Part shown: piece by piece, positions 11,256-25,400 of the stretch | Numbering within the stretch: the stretch's first letter is position 1 | How the letters are laid out: every line of letters starts with the position of its first letter | Assembly (NCBI GenBank): GCA_949825045.1 | Contig: OX463832.1 | Location: 24,422,552 to 24,486,551 of the forward strand | From: Argyresthia goedartella | Lineage: Eukaryota > Arthropoda > Insecta > Lepidoptera > Argyresthiidae | Length of the DNA stretch: 64,000 nucleotides | Direction: 5' to 3' | The notes under the pieces: generated by a model | Database searches by the model: none | What the model saw: only the letters and a program-made list of their open reading frames with translations | Told to the model about the DNA's origin: nothing | Translations under genes and position numbers: made by a program

Positions 11256-12672
11256 CCCATGTGGTGGTGGAGGGAATGTTCCGTTGTGACAGAAGGTTCC
11301 GTAGTCGTCTGCCTCTCAGAGACCATGTGGTGGTGGAGGGAATGTTCCGTTGTGACAGAAGGTTCCGTAGTCGTCTGCCTCTCAGAGACCATGTGGTGGT
11401 GGAGGGAATGTTCCGTTGTGACAGAAGGTTCCGTAGTCGTCTGCCTCTCAGAGACTATGTGGTGGTGGAGGGAATGTTCCGTTGTGACAGAAGGTTCCGT
11501 AGTCGTCTGCCTCTCAGAGACCATGTGGTGGTGGAGGGAATGTTCCGTTGTGACAGAAGGTTCCGTAGTCGTCTGCCTCTCAGAGACCATGTGGTGGTGG
11601 AGGGAATGTTCCGTTGTGACAGAAGGTTCCGTAGTCGTCTGCCTCTCAGAGGGCATTGACCATGTGGTGGTGGAGGGAATGTTCCGTTGTGACAGAAGGT
11701 TCCGTAGTCGTCTGCCTCTCAGAGACCATGTGGTGGTGGAGGGAATGTTCCGTTGTGACAGAAGGTTCCGTAGTCGTCTGCCTCTCAGAGGGCATTGACC
11801 ATGTGGTGGTGGAGGGAATGTTCCGTTGTGACAGAAGGTTCCGTAGTCGTCTGCCTCTCAGAGGGCATTGACCATGTGGTGGTGGAGGGAATGTTCCGTT
11901 GTGACAGAAGGTTCCGTAGTCGTCTGCCTCTCAGAGACCATGTGGTGGTGGAGGGAATGTTCCGTTGTGACAGAAGGTTCCGTAGTCGTCTGCCTCTCAG
12001 AGACTATGTGGTGGTGGAGGGAATGTTCCGTTGTGACAGAAGGTTCCGTAGTCGTCTGCCTCTCAGAGACCATGTGGTGGTGGAGGGAATGTTCCGTTGT
12101 GACAGAAGGTTCCGTAGTCGTCTGCCTCTCAGAGACCATGTGGTGGTGGAGGGAATGTTCCGTTGTGACAGAAGGTTCCGTAGTCGTCTGCCTCTCAGAG
12201 ACCATGTGGTGGTGGAGGGAATGTTCCGTTGTGACAGAAGGTTCCGTAGTCGTCTGCCTCTCAGAGACTATGTGGTGGTGGAGGGAATGTTCCGTTGTGA
12301 CAGAAGGTTCCGTAGTCGTCTGCCTCTCAGAGACCATGTGGTGGTGGAGGGAATGTTCCGTTGTGACAGAAGGTTCCGTAGTCGTCTGCCTCTCAGAGAC
12401 CATGTGGTGGTGGAGGGAATGTTCCGTTGTGACAGAAGGTTCCGTAGTCGTCTGCCTCTCAGAGGGCATTGACCATGTGGTGGTGGAGGGAATGTTCCGT
12501 TGTGACAGAAGGTTCCGTAGTCGTCTGCCTCTCAGAGACCATGTGGTGGTGGAGGGAATGTTCCGTTGTGACAGAAGGTTCCATAGTCGTCTGCCTCTCA
12601 GAGACCATGTGGTGGTGGAGGGAATGTTCCGTTGTGACAGAAGGTTCCGTAGTCGTCTGCCTCTCAGAGGGC
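11256..12672. repeat. 66-bp minisatellite, about 21 units with 73-bp variants
   Basis: The unit begins 'catgtggtggtggagggaat' and contains 'gttccgttgtgacagaaggt'. Units are almost identical; the variants are a C/T change at the junction ('gaccatg' or 'gactatg') and a 7-bp longer junction 'gggcattgaccatg'. Because 66 is a multiple of three and the unit lacks stops, several frames on both strands stay open for long distances. These are not credible genes. The array lies 3' of MOCS3 exon 9. Confidence 0.9.
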
Positions 12673-13345
12673 ATTTTAATACGCTAAAATATTATATGTG
12701 TTCAATAGTGCTCTCAACATGTAAGAGTGTAGAATGTGTACAATAATCACTTGTACAGACTTCGGCCCAAAAGCATATGCCCGTTAGTGAAGGCACATTC
12801 CAGTACAAGACAATAAGTTCAAAAACGAATACCCGACTACTAAATCATCGCGCAATAAAGAGTATGAACCCTATAACCACCGGGCAGTTAATACGTTTCT
12901 AGCGATTCGGATAAATGCAAGCAAAGCAGCAAGCATAAGTAATATTTTTGTAATGTGCTAATTATGTCCTTAAAGATTCCCAACCGGCCGCTCAATTTTT
13001 TTTAAAGCTCCAGAGAGCCATGACGCTTTGCAGAGGGCGTCAAAGCCTCTGGAGGGCGCCACAGTGAATTCAGTGTGACGTCACATAGCCTATAACCAGT
13101 GGACGATCAAGACGCTTCCAACGATACCACATTCGTCAAATTCTGATAAGAAGTTTAGATGTTCTAGGGGAACAGATAAACAAACATACACACATATATA
13201 CCTGTCAAAATAATAAACCTCCTTTTGGCTTTGCCGTAGTCGGCTGAAAAGTACAATAAGTGTATTTTGTTGCGGTTATCTTCAGTGCAAATAGCAATAC
13301 AAGCTCCTACCTGTAAGAGTGTAGGATGTGTTCTAATGGATTTAC
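12673..13345. other. Intronic or 3' stretch without recognised gene
   Basis: I see no MOCS3 rhodanese exon here. A short imperfect palindromic repeat lies at about 13008-13070 (gctccagagagcc near ctctggagggcgcc). Confidence 0.4.
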
Positions 13346-13452
13346 CTTCTCCTTGGCTCTACTTTGGCAGAAGGCTTCATAGTCCAGCAGTTGTGTGATG
13401 GAGGGCGTCTCGGAACAAGCGGCACAGGAAACGCTTCTCGGACGGAGTTTTA
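13346..13452 (-). CDS. MOCS3: MOCS3 exon 9 (second Zn cysteine pair), last exon found
   Basis: Acceptor gttttcag, donor gagaag|gtaaat. It encodes [19 protein letters not shown], with the second Cys pair, then [10 protein letters not shown]. It ends in phase 0 at the position where other MOCS3 proteins enter the linker to the rhodanese domain. Confidence 0.9.
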
Positions 13453-16400
13453 CTGAAAACAAAAACATTTACATACAGGCACATACATAGCTTCTGCCCC
13501 CACAATAGGATACCCTGTTTCGTGGGAACCAGCAGCCTTATGGCGTAACTCGTCTGAGCTATGAGCTTCATATAGACTTTTATGTTTGACACCTTGCACC
13601 AGCTTCATCTGTCAAATTGGTATCACGCAAGTAGCATCATAATGGAGGCCAAACCCAAGCTCATTGAATGAAGCCTAGAAGCCTTCGGTGATACCCCGCA
13701 ATCGATGAAATTGTATGAGCATGAGATGAACCATAGACACACGCTATGAACTTCAGACAGTTACGCCATAAGGCTGCTGAAGCAGCAACATCACGCATAT
13801 ATATATCCAAGATCTGGGGATGTTTTTCTCCCTCACCAGCTGGAGTTTGACAGCCGCAATCAGCCAGTAATTTAACTAATCATTTTTCAACACTCGTAAA
13901 GTGACTCTATTGGCAACGCGTTAAGGTTCATAATGGAGCTTATTACGCACTAGTGATTTTTAGGGTTCCGTACCCGAAGGTCCGGTCCGTCGGTCCGTCT
14001 GTCACCGGGCTTAACCCGATCAACCGAAATAGGTACACAGCTGCAATTTTCAGAGGTTTGTATTTCTGTTGCCGCTATAACAACAAATAATGAAACATAC
14101 CTGTTTTAACCCTTTACTGCATACTAACCCATATATGGTTTCATATGTTTTAAACTTTATTACCAAGCAATAAGGTTGAAAATCACGATCCATTTCGGGT
14201 CAGGCCATGCGTTAAGGGGTTAAGAATGAAAAGTAATACCCATACATTTTTTTGTGAAATTTTTCACGGCATGATTTATTGCTCGTGAGCGCTACTTGGA
14301 CGGCACTTACCAACCCTGAAGGTCATATCCTCAGCATCGAAGACCAGCATCCTTCCAACCAGTAGCCTCTGGTGCGTGAAGCCCACTATGTACTTGAGAG
14401 CCTCCAACGCTTGCAGACATCCTGAAATACAATATATATATAATAAGTTATCTAACATGGCACCATTGTACAATTTCGTAATAGTTTGTGTGGCACTGTG
14501 TAGATGGCGCCACGCTACAAGTTCGTAGTAGTTTGCGTGGCACTGTGTAGATGGCGCCACGCTACAAGTTCGTAGTAGTTTGTGTGGCACTGTGTAGATG
14601 GCGCCACGCTACAAGTTCGTAGTAGTTTGTGTGGCACTGTGTAGATGGCGCCACGCTACAAGTTCGTAGTAGTTAGTGTGGCACTGTGTAGATGGCGCCA
14701 CGCTACAAGTTCGTAGTAGTTTGTGTGGCACTATGTAGATGGCGCCACGCTACAAGTTCGTAGTAGTTTGTGTGGCACTATGTAGATGGCGCCACGCTAC
14801 AAGTTCGTAGTAGTTTGTGTGGCACTGTGTAGATGGCGCCACGCTACAAGTTCGTAGTAGTTCATAGCTCAATGTGTAGACAGCACCACACTAAACATTC
14901 GTTGTAGTACAATACAACACGCACTGTGTAAAACATTAACATTCAGGCACATTCATTGCTTCTGATCCCACACTAGCAACCCTGTGTCGTGGGAACCAGA
15001 AACATCGACCTCACATATAAACATCCAAGACCTAGGGGTTTCTTTTTCTATACCCCCAGCCGGGGATCTAACCCGGGACCTTTCGCATGGTAGGCAGATG
15101 CACAACCGCTGCGCCACGTCGTCAAAAGATGGGGGCACACTACAACTACGTAGTAGTTCTTGTCGCACTATGTAGATGGCGTCACACTACAACTACAACT
15201 ACGTAGTAGCTCTCGTCGCACTGTGTAGATGGCGCCAAACTACAACTACGTAGTAGTTACCGTCGCACTGTGGAGATGGTACCACACTATAACTACGTAG
15301 TAGTTCTCGTCACACTGTGTAGATAGCGCCACACTACAACTACGTAGTAGTAATCTTCACACTGTGTAGATGGCGCCACACAACAACTACGTAGTAGTTC
15401 TCGTCGCACTGTGGAGATGGCGCTAGTTACCTATGGCGCCGGGCACAGGGCCGCAGACGCCGTCGGCGGAACAGGAGCCAACGGCAGCGGGCGGCGGCGG
15501 CGTGGCGAACAGGCAGCGGTAGCACACGCCACAGTATGTCAAATCCTGGGAAGCAGATTAACATATACTTTGGCAATTTAATTATTACGAGCCAACTATG
15601 TCCCACTTCCGGCCGAGGGCCTCTCTCTCTCTTCCACTCTATCCGATTCTAAGCAGAAGAGGGAGACCTTCTTATTCCATAGACTCAACTCATCTCGTCC
15701 TGGATCGGCCACGGTATCTCTTTGCAGTTTCTGGGAGCCAATGTGTGGCTTTCTTAGCAGAACGATTAGGCTGTATTCGAGCAACGTGGCCGGCCCAGTC
15801 CCACATTAATAGGGCAGCCTTACACATACATTGCTTCTGGCCCCACACTATGATACCCGCACTATGTCATTGTGTATAATCCTCATATCCCTGCCATCAA
15901 TTCCGACTTCTTGCAGACGAAGCATAAGTAACTCGTGTTTAACACGGTCAAAGGCCTTTTCGTAATCAACAAAACATATGACGTCTGCCTGCAAACAGCG
16001 ACATCACACACATATAAACATCCAACACCTGGGATTCGAATCGGGGTCCTCGCGCTTGGGAGACAGACCCTCGAGCCGCATCGCCACAGAGATCGTCAAC
16101 GTAGAGCTCCGTGGCCTGGTGGTAAAACGCTCGCTTCTCACGCAGGAGATGCCGGTTTGATTCCCGTGCTGACCTTGTACCAATGAGTTAAGTAACTTAC
16201 CTTAGAGTATACCTCGCGCCACGAATCAAGAGTGCTGGGCGACGTTGGCGGGAATTTCTCCGCATTTGTACAGGTACTGAAAAGTGACTACTGCGCATTC
16301 AAGGCCACCGCTCATAACTCGTAGCGCGATGTATACCCGCATAGTAAATTACACGGATATTCTAACGTTGATGGAAAACCTCGTGAAGAAACATTCAATC

Positions 16401-19400
16401 TCCATAACCGCGGCGATGGGCTAGCCCCCTCCCACGGATAATGGAGTATTGAATAACTGGCTAAAAGTGGCCACATTTGTGCCTATACCACCCCGTACGT
16501 AAAAAGGTCTTGACGCTAAGATGTGTTGTAATAATTTCACTAGCTATTCATATTTATATAATTATATAATTTATATAATATATATATATATATAATTTAT
16601 CACTAAAATAAATTAACAACCAAGGCTAGACCTCCTCGAAGACACTCGGTGATCTGAGGGGATCTTCTCTTCCTTTTACATCAAACTCTAAGCTCAGAGT
16701 TCACTGTCGAATGTAGTGATAGATTCTTAAGTATCATGATAAACTCTTTGAAACTCAGATACACTACAAAGTACTCCCGTAACTAACTAATTTTAGATTT
16801 ATTTAATGTTAAAATATTTTGCTAAAGTAATACTGTAAGCACTGTAACTTTGTTAATTATTTTTAAGCCGACTTAATCATAAGATGTATGGCTTATAAAA
16901 AAAAATACCTTTTCGTTGTTGTTTTTCTCAGCCCGGTAGTTGTATATCGTGAGTTGACCCTCCATCTTCAGCGCACTCCCCGATATGAGCGGCACCTGTC
17001 AACAACGACAAATACTGGTTTCACGTTGATTTCATCAAAATCGGTTCAGCCGTTGAATTGGCTACGCAATAAATAATAATATAATAATAACAATACCTTG
17101 GACACTATTTACACACATTGATCTAGTCCCAAACTAGGATACCCTGTCTCTTGGGTACTAGACAACGATACACATACTTATATAGATAAATATTATACTT
17201 AGATAGATAAACAACCATGACTAGGGTACAAACATGCGTTCTCATCAAACAAATATTTTCCCCCACCGGGACTCTAACCCGGGACCCTTGGCTTCGTAGG
17301 CAGGGTCACTGCCGACTCGGCCATTCGGGTCGTCGTAAGTCGATGCACGCGTTCAATTTCGAAAATCGCCACTGACATGGGTGGGCGCCACAAGACAAAT
17401 ACTGGCTTGGCAGCTTAGTGAATGGAGCACTCATTCTCACAAGAGGGGTCTAGATGGAAAAGTTGAAAGCAGAACAGTCAGTCACTGCTGAAAAAAACTC
17501 AAATCATTTATACTGGGCAAAATAATGCACTTTTACAAGTCAAACACTTACTTAAGTCTCATATACATGGAAAAACATAAAGAATACATCAAACATGATC
17601 AATTAAACTTACATAACTGATTATGGTTTGAGTTTGAAAAAGGAAATTTTCTCTGCAAGTGGTGATTCATGGCTGAATCTCGCACAGGAAAAGGAAACTC
17701 CATTAACTCTACCAGTGCTTCGGAAATACGCCCCTCAAAGAAGATAGCACCAAGAAACTCTACGGGAATGTATTTTTTTTAATTTTCGTCATATATTTTT
17801 TTATTACACAATGTCCGATATAAAAATTATCTAATCTAATGACAATATTATAACATCGTATCCATAAGTGCCAATAAGATGTCTCAAAATAACAATCTAA
17901 CAAAATAAATAAATAAGAACAAAGACAAGCTGAAATACCTATTCCAAATTATCAAGGTATCAAAAGTATTTAGAGTAAAATCAAATACGTCGGTATTTAA
18001 AATGATGAAAGCAATATTGACAGCTAGCTAAAGGTTTTGTAAGTTCCTCAAGAGTTTTTTAAATTTATTTTTGATTCATGGATCGATGGCGGACATATCA
18101 CTCGCTGAACACATTATAATAATTTATCTACACACGTATCATAAGCCCTCTTTACTGCGTCCGCAAACCGCACGTTACGACCAGCATAATGATATACTAC
18201 TTGGTAAAAAATCATTTCTTATATGAATATTGATACATTATGACCATAATGTATGTACGTTAGGGTGCCTCGTTGATGTATGGAGGTTTTTTTTTCTCAA
18301 GCTATCAAAAACATAGGGGTCTCAAAAGTTGCATATTTGTGCGTAGTTTAAAACTACATTTTTAGTTTTTGGATTTATAGGTACTTATAGCCCTCTACCA
18401 GGCCTGGAATTTTGAATATTTTGCGAATTATCGTACATCTTAAATATTTTATAATTATTTTATTTAGTACCTTATTGATTATTATTCCTCTAGTATTCAG
18501 GGTGTGAAAGACAAATAAAGCAACAATCATATCAAAAACTATATTAAACAAACTCTAAACACACAAATCTAAGCCTTGTATTGACCCTTAAAATTAAAAG
18601 TTGGCATTTTACTCCGAGACATTAATTTGGTCCGAATCAACCCATCTCTGGCCTTTGGTCCAGCGACTGCCATCGATGCCTCAGTCACTAACTTCACACA
18701 TCTTTCCACAGCCTGGGTGTGACAGGGGAATGCTGGAATAGCTATATCATTGAGCCTTTCCTTTTCGACCATTTCCTTTAAAACTTTGTCAGATACATTA
18801 TCCAAAATGGGCGGGGGTGTTATTTGTGATTCGGCCCAAATAATTATGTCAATGTAGTCAGCAGCTTGAAAATTCAGTTTTGGTAACTTGAAAACTCGAA
18901 CAGAGTTACTTTTGACCCTGCGTGCCTCAATGATTCTTCTTAGACCTAGTTCTCTGATAGGACGTCTATTATCAAAGATCATTGCCAAAAGTAAATTTTC
19001 CGGGTGTGCAAAAAATGAATTTCTTTGTATGACAGGATCTATTATTAGAAGTATGTCGTCACACAAGTCCCTCGAATATTTTATGAGCTTGAAAACGTGG
19101 TGGGCTCCATTTTGTGCACAAGATTCTTTCTTTATACTGAACCAGACCGGCGCGTATACCTTCATGATATAGTCCACGATCATTTTCAAATTATTCGAAG
19201 GACCATGGGTTCCGACATATAGTCTTAATACACGATTGGCCGTCGTCAGCCATCGGGAATGCCCCATTTTTCCTGGTTGACGATGTGCTAGTTCAGAAGA
19301 ACATGATCCAACTGAGATGGCTTGGCTTAACTCGTATAAATACTTTTGGTCGGTACTCAAAGAATTTATAACATCTGCCTGGAGTAGCTGTAGGTTTCCT

Positions 19401-22400
19401 ACAACAGGCGTAAAATCGACAACTGGCAAGCTTTGACACTGTTCTAGAGATTTACCGATTGGTCCACTATACTCTCGTGGTCCAGTAGTGTTTCCATCCA
19501 GGCGGTTGAATAAATGCCTTAATGGCAATTCGTTTGCGTGAAGTTGGCACACAAACCACTGCAACGGTCTGTTAAGTTTTAATTCGATGTGCCGTATAGC
19601 ACCACCTTTCCATCCCGTGTTTGTGACAGTGCCATCACAACCAATGCATATTATTTTATCCAACTTTAAATCAGTGCTTAAGCAAAAGTCCATTATGGAA
19701 TCAGCTATGGCTTTTCCAGTTCCGGATTTCGGTGTGATGTGTCCCAAGTACAGTGAACCGGGTTCGCATATAAGCGAGATATGTTCTTTCACAGAAATAG
19801 TTCTGTGATACCTGTTATCTTTTTTTTAAATCTCCAGTGTCTTATCCTTTCTTCCGTCAAAGTTTATACCTTCGACATTGTGACACAATGTCTTTTCTTG
19901 CATGTCATGCCGGACTGTTTCTCTTGCTCGGCGAACTTTATTCTTATCAATAACGAGGCTTTTATCTTTACTCGTGACGAGCCCAAAGTCCTGGAGGACG
20001 GCCGTGGCGACAGCGGCTGCTGATCGGTCAGAGATGCCATACCGATCACACATTGTTGCAAGAACTGGAATTGGAATTTTGTTATTCTTACATCTCGAAA
20101 GTCCCGATGTTGAAGGCTCATTGCTCATAGGAGTTTCCTCGGATACTGGTGGTGGTATCGTTTTAATCAGCTGTCTTCTCGTTGGGGGTTCTGGCTGCAC
20201 TGCAATTGATGTTTCAGTCTGCAGTGTTTGTTGGCGTTTAAGTATTCGGCTTGCTCTTTTTTGAAGTTTTCTCGTTTCAACTAAGTCGACCGTACCAATG
20301 ATCATTTTTCGGTCCGTTCGTTGATCATTCAGGAAATCTTGCTCTTTAGGGGGTACTTTATTGGTTTGTGAGCAGCAGCATGAAGTTAACAATTTACACT
20401 TGCATGCGGCGATGTCGAACAAACCAGATGTGATCCTGTTTTGGAATGTTTGCACTCTAACATCAAAATTTGTATTTCTCTTTTTTTCTGGCCATCTTTT
20501 CAGCTTTAGGTACTCATTGTACTCTTTTGTTAGTAACTGAATAACTCTTAAGGTACTCACTGTCGGTATCGAAGCAGATTCCCATATCTTCTTCACATCT
20601 TTGCTCACAATAGCGAACACTTTGGAAATCGCCGGCTGCTTTGCAGTGCCTGCACTTAGTAGGGTATATCTTACATGCACTATGTATCTTAGCACTTGTA
20701 AATATGTTGGTAATACACTATTTTTGAGTTTTGATGGTGCTCCAAGAATGAAACAATCCACTTCACTGCGCCTAGTAACAGAATTCGAACTCATTATTTG
20801 TATTTTCAATCAAACAACTTTCGAGCCGAGCGCTGCAATAGTACTGAAGTTCGTCACTTAGAGAATGTTTATTTTAAGTCTACCTACGTGTAAATTGACT
20901 CCGAAAATTACAAGTACTGACAAACAATAATACTGTCAATGATTTGAGTATTAATTTGACACTTTTCGACCTATGAAATTAGTACTTAATCAAATGGAAC
21001 TTAAGGCCAATATTAACAAAAAACTGAAACTTTGACCTCCGGTAGAGGGCTAAAAGTATTATTCAATATTTTTATTATTATTTTTTACGAGAACAATGTT
21101 TGCATACGGAACTTTTGAGACCCCTAACTTTTCCAAATTCGATAAAAAGTTCAAACGGGTCACCCTAATGTACGTGAGTGAGTGTGTGTATGTATGTATG
21201 GATGGCTGTTTTCCGTTGTCAGCTCTAGAGCCTAAACCACTGAACCGAATTGGATAAAATTTTGTATTGGTGGGTTATTTTGTAAATATTTAGGACTATT
21301 TTTTTGTTTTTGGATATCTTGATTATTTTAGGTACCTGTCATAAAAATCAAACACATTTATAGAGTTTATTCAAAAACGGGACTAATGATTTTTTTCAAA
21401 CTTCTCGTCATATATAACTGTAACATGGCATACTCGGTTATTACCACAAAACTCTAAAAATGGTAGCTCCCATACAATATGCACACAGTGCCATATATCC
21501 CATACATTAGGCGGCTGGCGGAATAAGCTCATAGTGCGGGGCATGGTTAAAGTAGAAAGGAGTTGTTTTGTATGGTGGAGGGGTTTTTAGGGACATCATT
21601 CTGAACAACTTTTAGTATGGCGCCGACTTGATGAGAGCCACCATATACCTCAGTTGAGCGCTAGTCCCGCAATGGACTGAGATAAGAAAAATAAAGTTGC
21701 TCTGATCACGTCGGTTCCATAGTAAAAGTTGTTCAAAATAATGTCCCTAAGAACCACCTTTCGGCTTGCCATTCCCTTTCTGTTAGACCCTGTATACTTT
21801 ATCTTAGAACTTCTTAAAACGTCTCCTAAACGTCTGCACACGAATATCCACAAACTATTATTTAAATAACAACACCGAAAGCATCATGCGAGAAAGTTAG
21901 TACAGGATGGCCTGCACAATTTATTCGACAGTCGTGCACTGCAGCCAACTTAACGGCGAAAAATTGAAAAGGAATGATCTTGAGTTACATAAGGGACGAT
22001 TTTAAGGGATGGATTAGAGTCGATCCCTTGTCAAAGTGGACGGAAAATCGTTCCTTTTAGAACGATCTACCAATTACATACCCACTATTCGACGAACCGA
22101 ATGGCCGAGTCGGCAGTAACCCTGCCTACGAAGCCAAGGGTCCCGGGTTCGAGTCCCGGTGGGGGCAAATATTTGTTTGATGAGAACGGATGTTTGTACC
22201 CTACTCATGGTTGTTTATCTATCTAAGTATAATATTTATCTATATAAGTATGTGTATCGTTGTCTAGGACCCAAGATACAGGGAATCCTAGTTTGGGGCT
22301 AGATCAATGAGTGTAAATAGTGCCCAAGGTATAATTATTATTATTAATAGGTATAATTATTTTTTTAAAGTGGGCATTGGGTCCGAATGTGGCAGCCGGA

Positions 22401-25400
22401 TATTGCTTTTCCCTCATTTTATCCACAGTCGTGCATTGCAGCCAACTTAACGGCGAAGGTAAAAGCGAAAAGGAATTGCAGCTAACTTAACGGCGAAGGG
22501 AAAAGTGAAAAGGATCTTTAGTTACATACCTTGGTGAGTACACAAGCGTCGTTGAGCAAGTACCTTGACGGCACGTTGTCGGTACAGTCGAGCACAACGT
22601 CGTAACGCGACACAATGTCGAGCGCGTTCGAACTGTCCAACTGCACGTCGTATGGCGTCACCGTGATGTGGGGGTTGATTCTGCGGGTGAACAGGCAAAA
22701 TATGAGTATAATACTCTTTAAAAAAACAATTAGTTAGTTAAAAAAAAAAAGGCTGAAACTTATACCCATTTGAACGTTTGTAAGCATATTGAACGTTTGT
22801 TCCGCCCAGAAAACCAAACTTGATAACTAGTTAGAGTAGCCGACAATGTAATACCTTGGAATAATAATACCTTGGACACTATTTACACACATTGATCTAG
22901 CCCCAAACTAGGATTCCCTGTATCTTGGGTACTAGACAACGATATATATACTTATATAGATAAATATTATACTTAGATAGATAAACAACCATGACTAGGG
23001 TACAAACATTCGTTCTCATCAAACAAACATTTGCCCCCACCGGGACTCGAACCCGGGACCCTTGGTTTCGTAGGCAGCGTCACTACCGACTCGGCCATTC
23101 GGGTCGTCAAAGTCAAGTTATCCAGGGGGGACCTATCTTCCGCGGAGAAAACCAGTTATAACGGCCCGAATGGCCGAGTCGGCATTGAACCTGCCTACGA
23201 AGCCAACCTGCCTACTTTGATAATTAGTTATCCACAAGGAATGTATCTTCCGCGGAGAAAACCAGTTATGGGAGTAGAATTGTTCTTCCATGTTTATAAC
23301 CGACTTTGATAACTAGTTACCCACGGGGAATGTATCTTCCGCATAGAAAACTGGTTAACAATGTGAAAAAAGGTTTGTTTGTCGTTTGTGTATAAAGTCG
23401 CCAGTATTTAGGTACTAGTGGCCCTGTGCTTTTAATTGTTAAAAACCCGTATGTTTAATTTTTGTTGTTATAGCGGCAATACAAATACACCCTCTGTGAA
23501 AATTTCAGCTCTTCCTATTTCGGTTGATCCGGTAGAGCCCGGTGACAGACGGACAGACGGACGGACGGACAGAAGGACAGCGGAGGCTTAGTATTAGGGT
23601 CCCGTTTGTCACCCTTCGGGTACGGAACCCTAAAAACTAAAAGCATTTATTTGTCACGTTAAAACAAATTAAACGAGTCCAAACTCGAGGGGTTTACTAG
23701 TAGCCGTTGAAGAGTTCCACTATCCACCTTCAGGTCCCATCATCAGTTCAGCTCGCTACCCTCACTAATCCATCAACTACTCACCGAGACGATTGTAAAG
23801 AGCCCAAACTCGGTAGGATTGCGTTATTTTATTACAGAGTTCCTGTGACCACCATCCGGCTCCATCATCAGATCAGCTGGATGGTATCATAATATTGCAT
23901 TGTCACCGAACTTACATAATTATTCCAAATTTTAGCTCAATCGATAATCGGGAAGTGGTACAAATTCAACTTGCAAGATTTGATTACATACATATTCATG
24001 AAAATAAGTACAGAGAATATAAATAAGATATTCATTCTAGTTCAAGACAGTACGTGTGGGACTGCCGCTCCATCCTCATATAGGCCTGTGCGACTCCACC
24101 CATGGCGGGTGCCGCGGATGCACATGCTGCTAGCCCTGATGATGGCGGTTTGCATTCTTGCCCGTAGCCAGCCCATTATTGAGGCAGGGGTCCGGTTCCA
24201 GCGGTCCGCCAGCGCTCGCATAATTACTTCCTAAGTTACAGATGCACTCATAGAAGCGTGTTAAAATAAAATAACATAAATGTAGCCCATAAGTGTCCAA
24301 ATTCCAAAATCAAATTCCAAGCGGGTTGATGGAGGGGTTTTACAACCACTACCACGTAGCGATAGTAGCCGGGACCTACAGCTTAACGTGTCATCCGAAA
24401 CAGTGAACGTCCGATTGGTACTCGTACATGGCCAGGATTCGAACCTACATCTCCTGTGTGAGAAGCAAGCATGAAACCTATTAGACCACAGAGTTCTAAA
24501 CAATACTTTTTGTATTTTTTTAGGGATCCGTAGCTCAAAGGGATAAAGGATCTGCCTGTCTGTCTAGGTCTCTTTTCTCAGGGACGCGTGGAGGTATTTA
24601 TTTATTTAGGTAAGCCTTACTGCTTTTAGTGTTTTATTGAAGTAACATTATTAAACAGTACGCCAATTATAAGGTACCTACTCAAGTGTAAAGTTAAATA
24701 CAGCTTGTTAAAGATTGTACATGTAAATACATGTACATATGTATTTATATATATGTCACCGTAAGATAGTCAAAACCGTTATGACATACATAAAGTTATT
24801 GTTAGTGAGTTCCAGACAGGTATTTAAATTTTCATTTACTGTTATCCTAAACTGTTATTTGTTTCATAAGGTAGGAGGGGAAAAGGAATACGGTAAGTAC
24901 GACAGGAGTTAAGGTACAAATATTTTACAGTCATTCTTGCGAGGTTATGAGCGACAGAACTTTTTTTAAATGTTACGTGATAGCAAGTTGAAATAATTGA
25001 AGGCAGCGATCCTTTCAAGCTATGAAAAAAAACATACTTCTAAGTCAAAGATTGATCAACAGACGTTTATGTCGCGAATTTGCCACATTCTCAGATAGTC
25101 GTAAGTGAATCAAGTGAAGTGAAAGATAGATCTTATAGCACTAGTAGAGTATAGGAAAAATTCGAAAACCCTAAATTTGTAGTTGCATCAATTAAAAAAT
25201 CTGTCAAGTGTAGGTTCTGTACCATCGTACAACAAAAATTAACCACTTAAAATAATAAAACAAAAAGAGAATAATAAATGTCCGAACGTGGATTCGAGCC
25301 CAGAACCCTAAGATTGTGAAACAGGTATACTTCGCGCCACGAATTAAGAGCGCTGGGTGACGTTGGCGGGAACTACAGCGCATATGTACAGGTATTGAAA

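Noticed and set aside
11153..12746. Long ORFs on both strands (up to 292 codons) with 22-residue repeats
   Set aside because: They follow from a 66-bp tandem repeat without stop codons; every frame shows the same periodicity and no start context or splice support.
1..13345. MOCS3 rhodanese exon
   Set aside because: I looked on the minus strand for an active-site CR-G-D-S type segment and flanking DVR and did not find one; not reported as present.
18569..19792. Independent gene starting at 19792
   Set aside because: The 'start' is a GTG, and the frame continues upstream through a single TAA into 20809, inside one TIR-bounded element.
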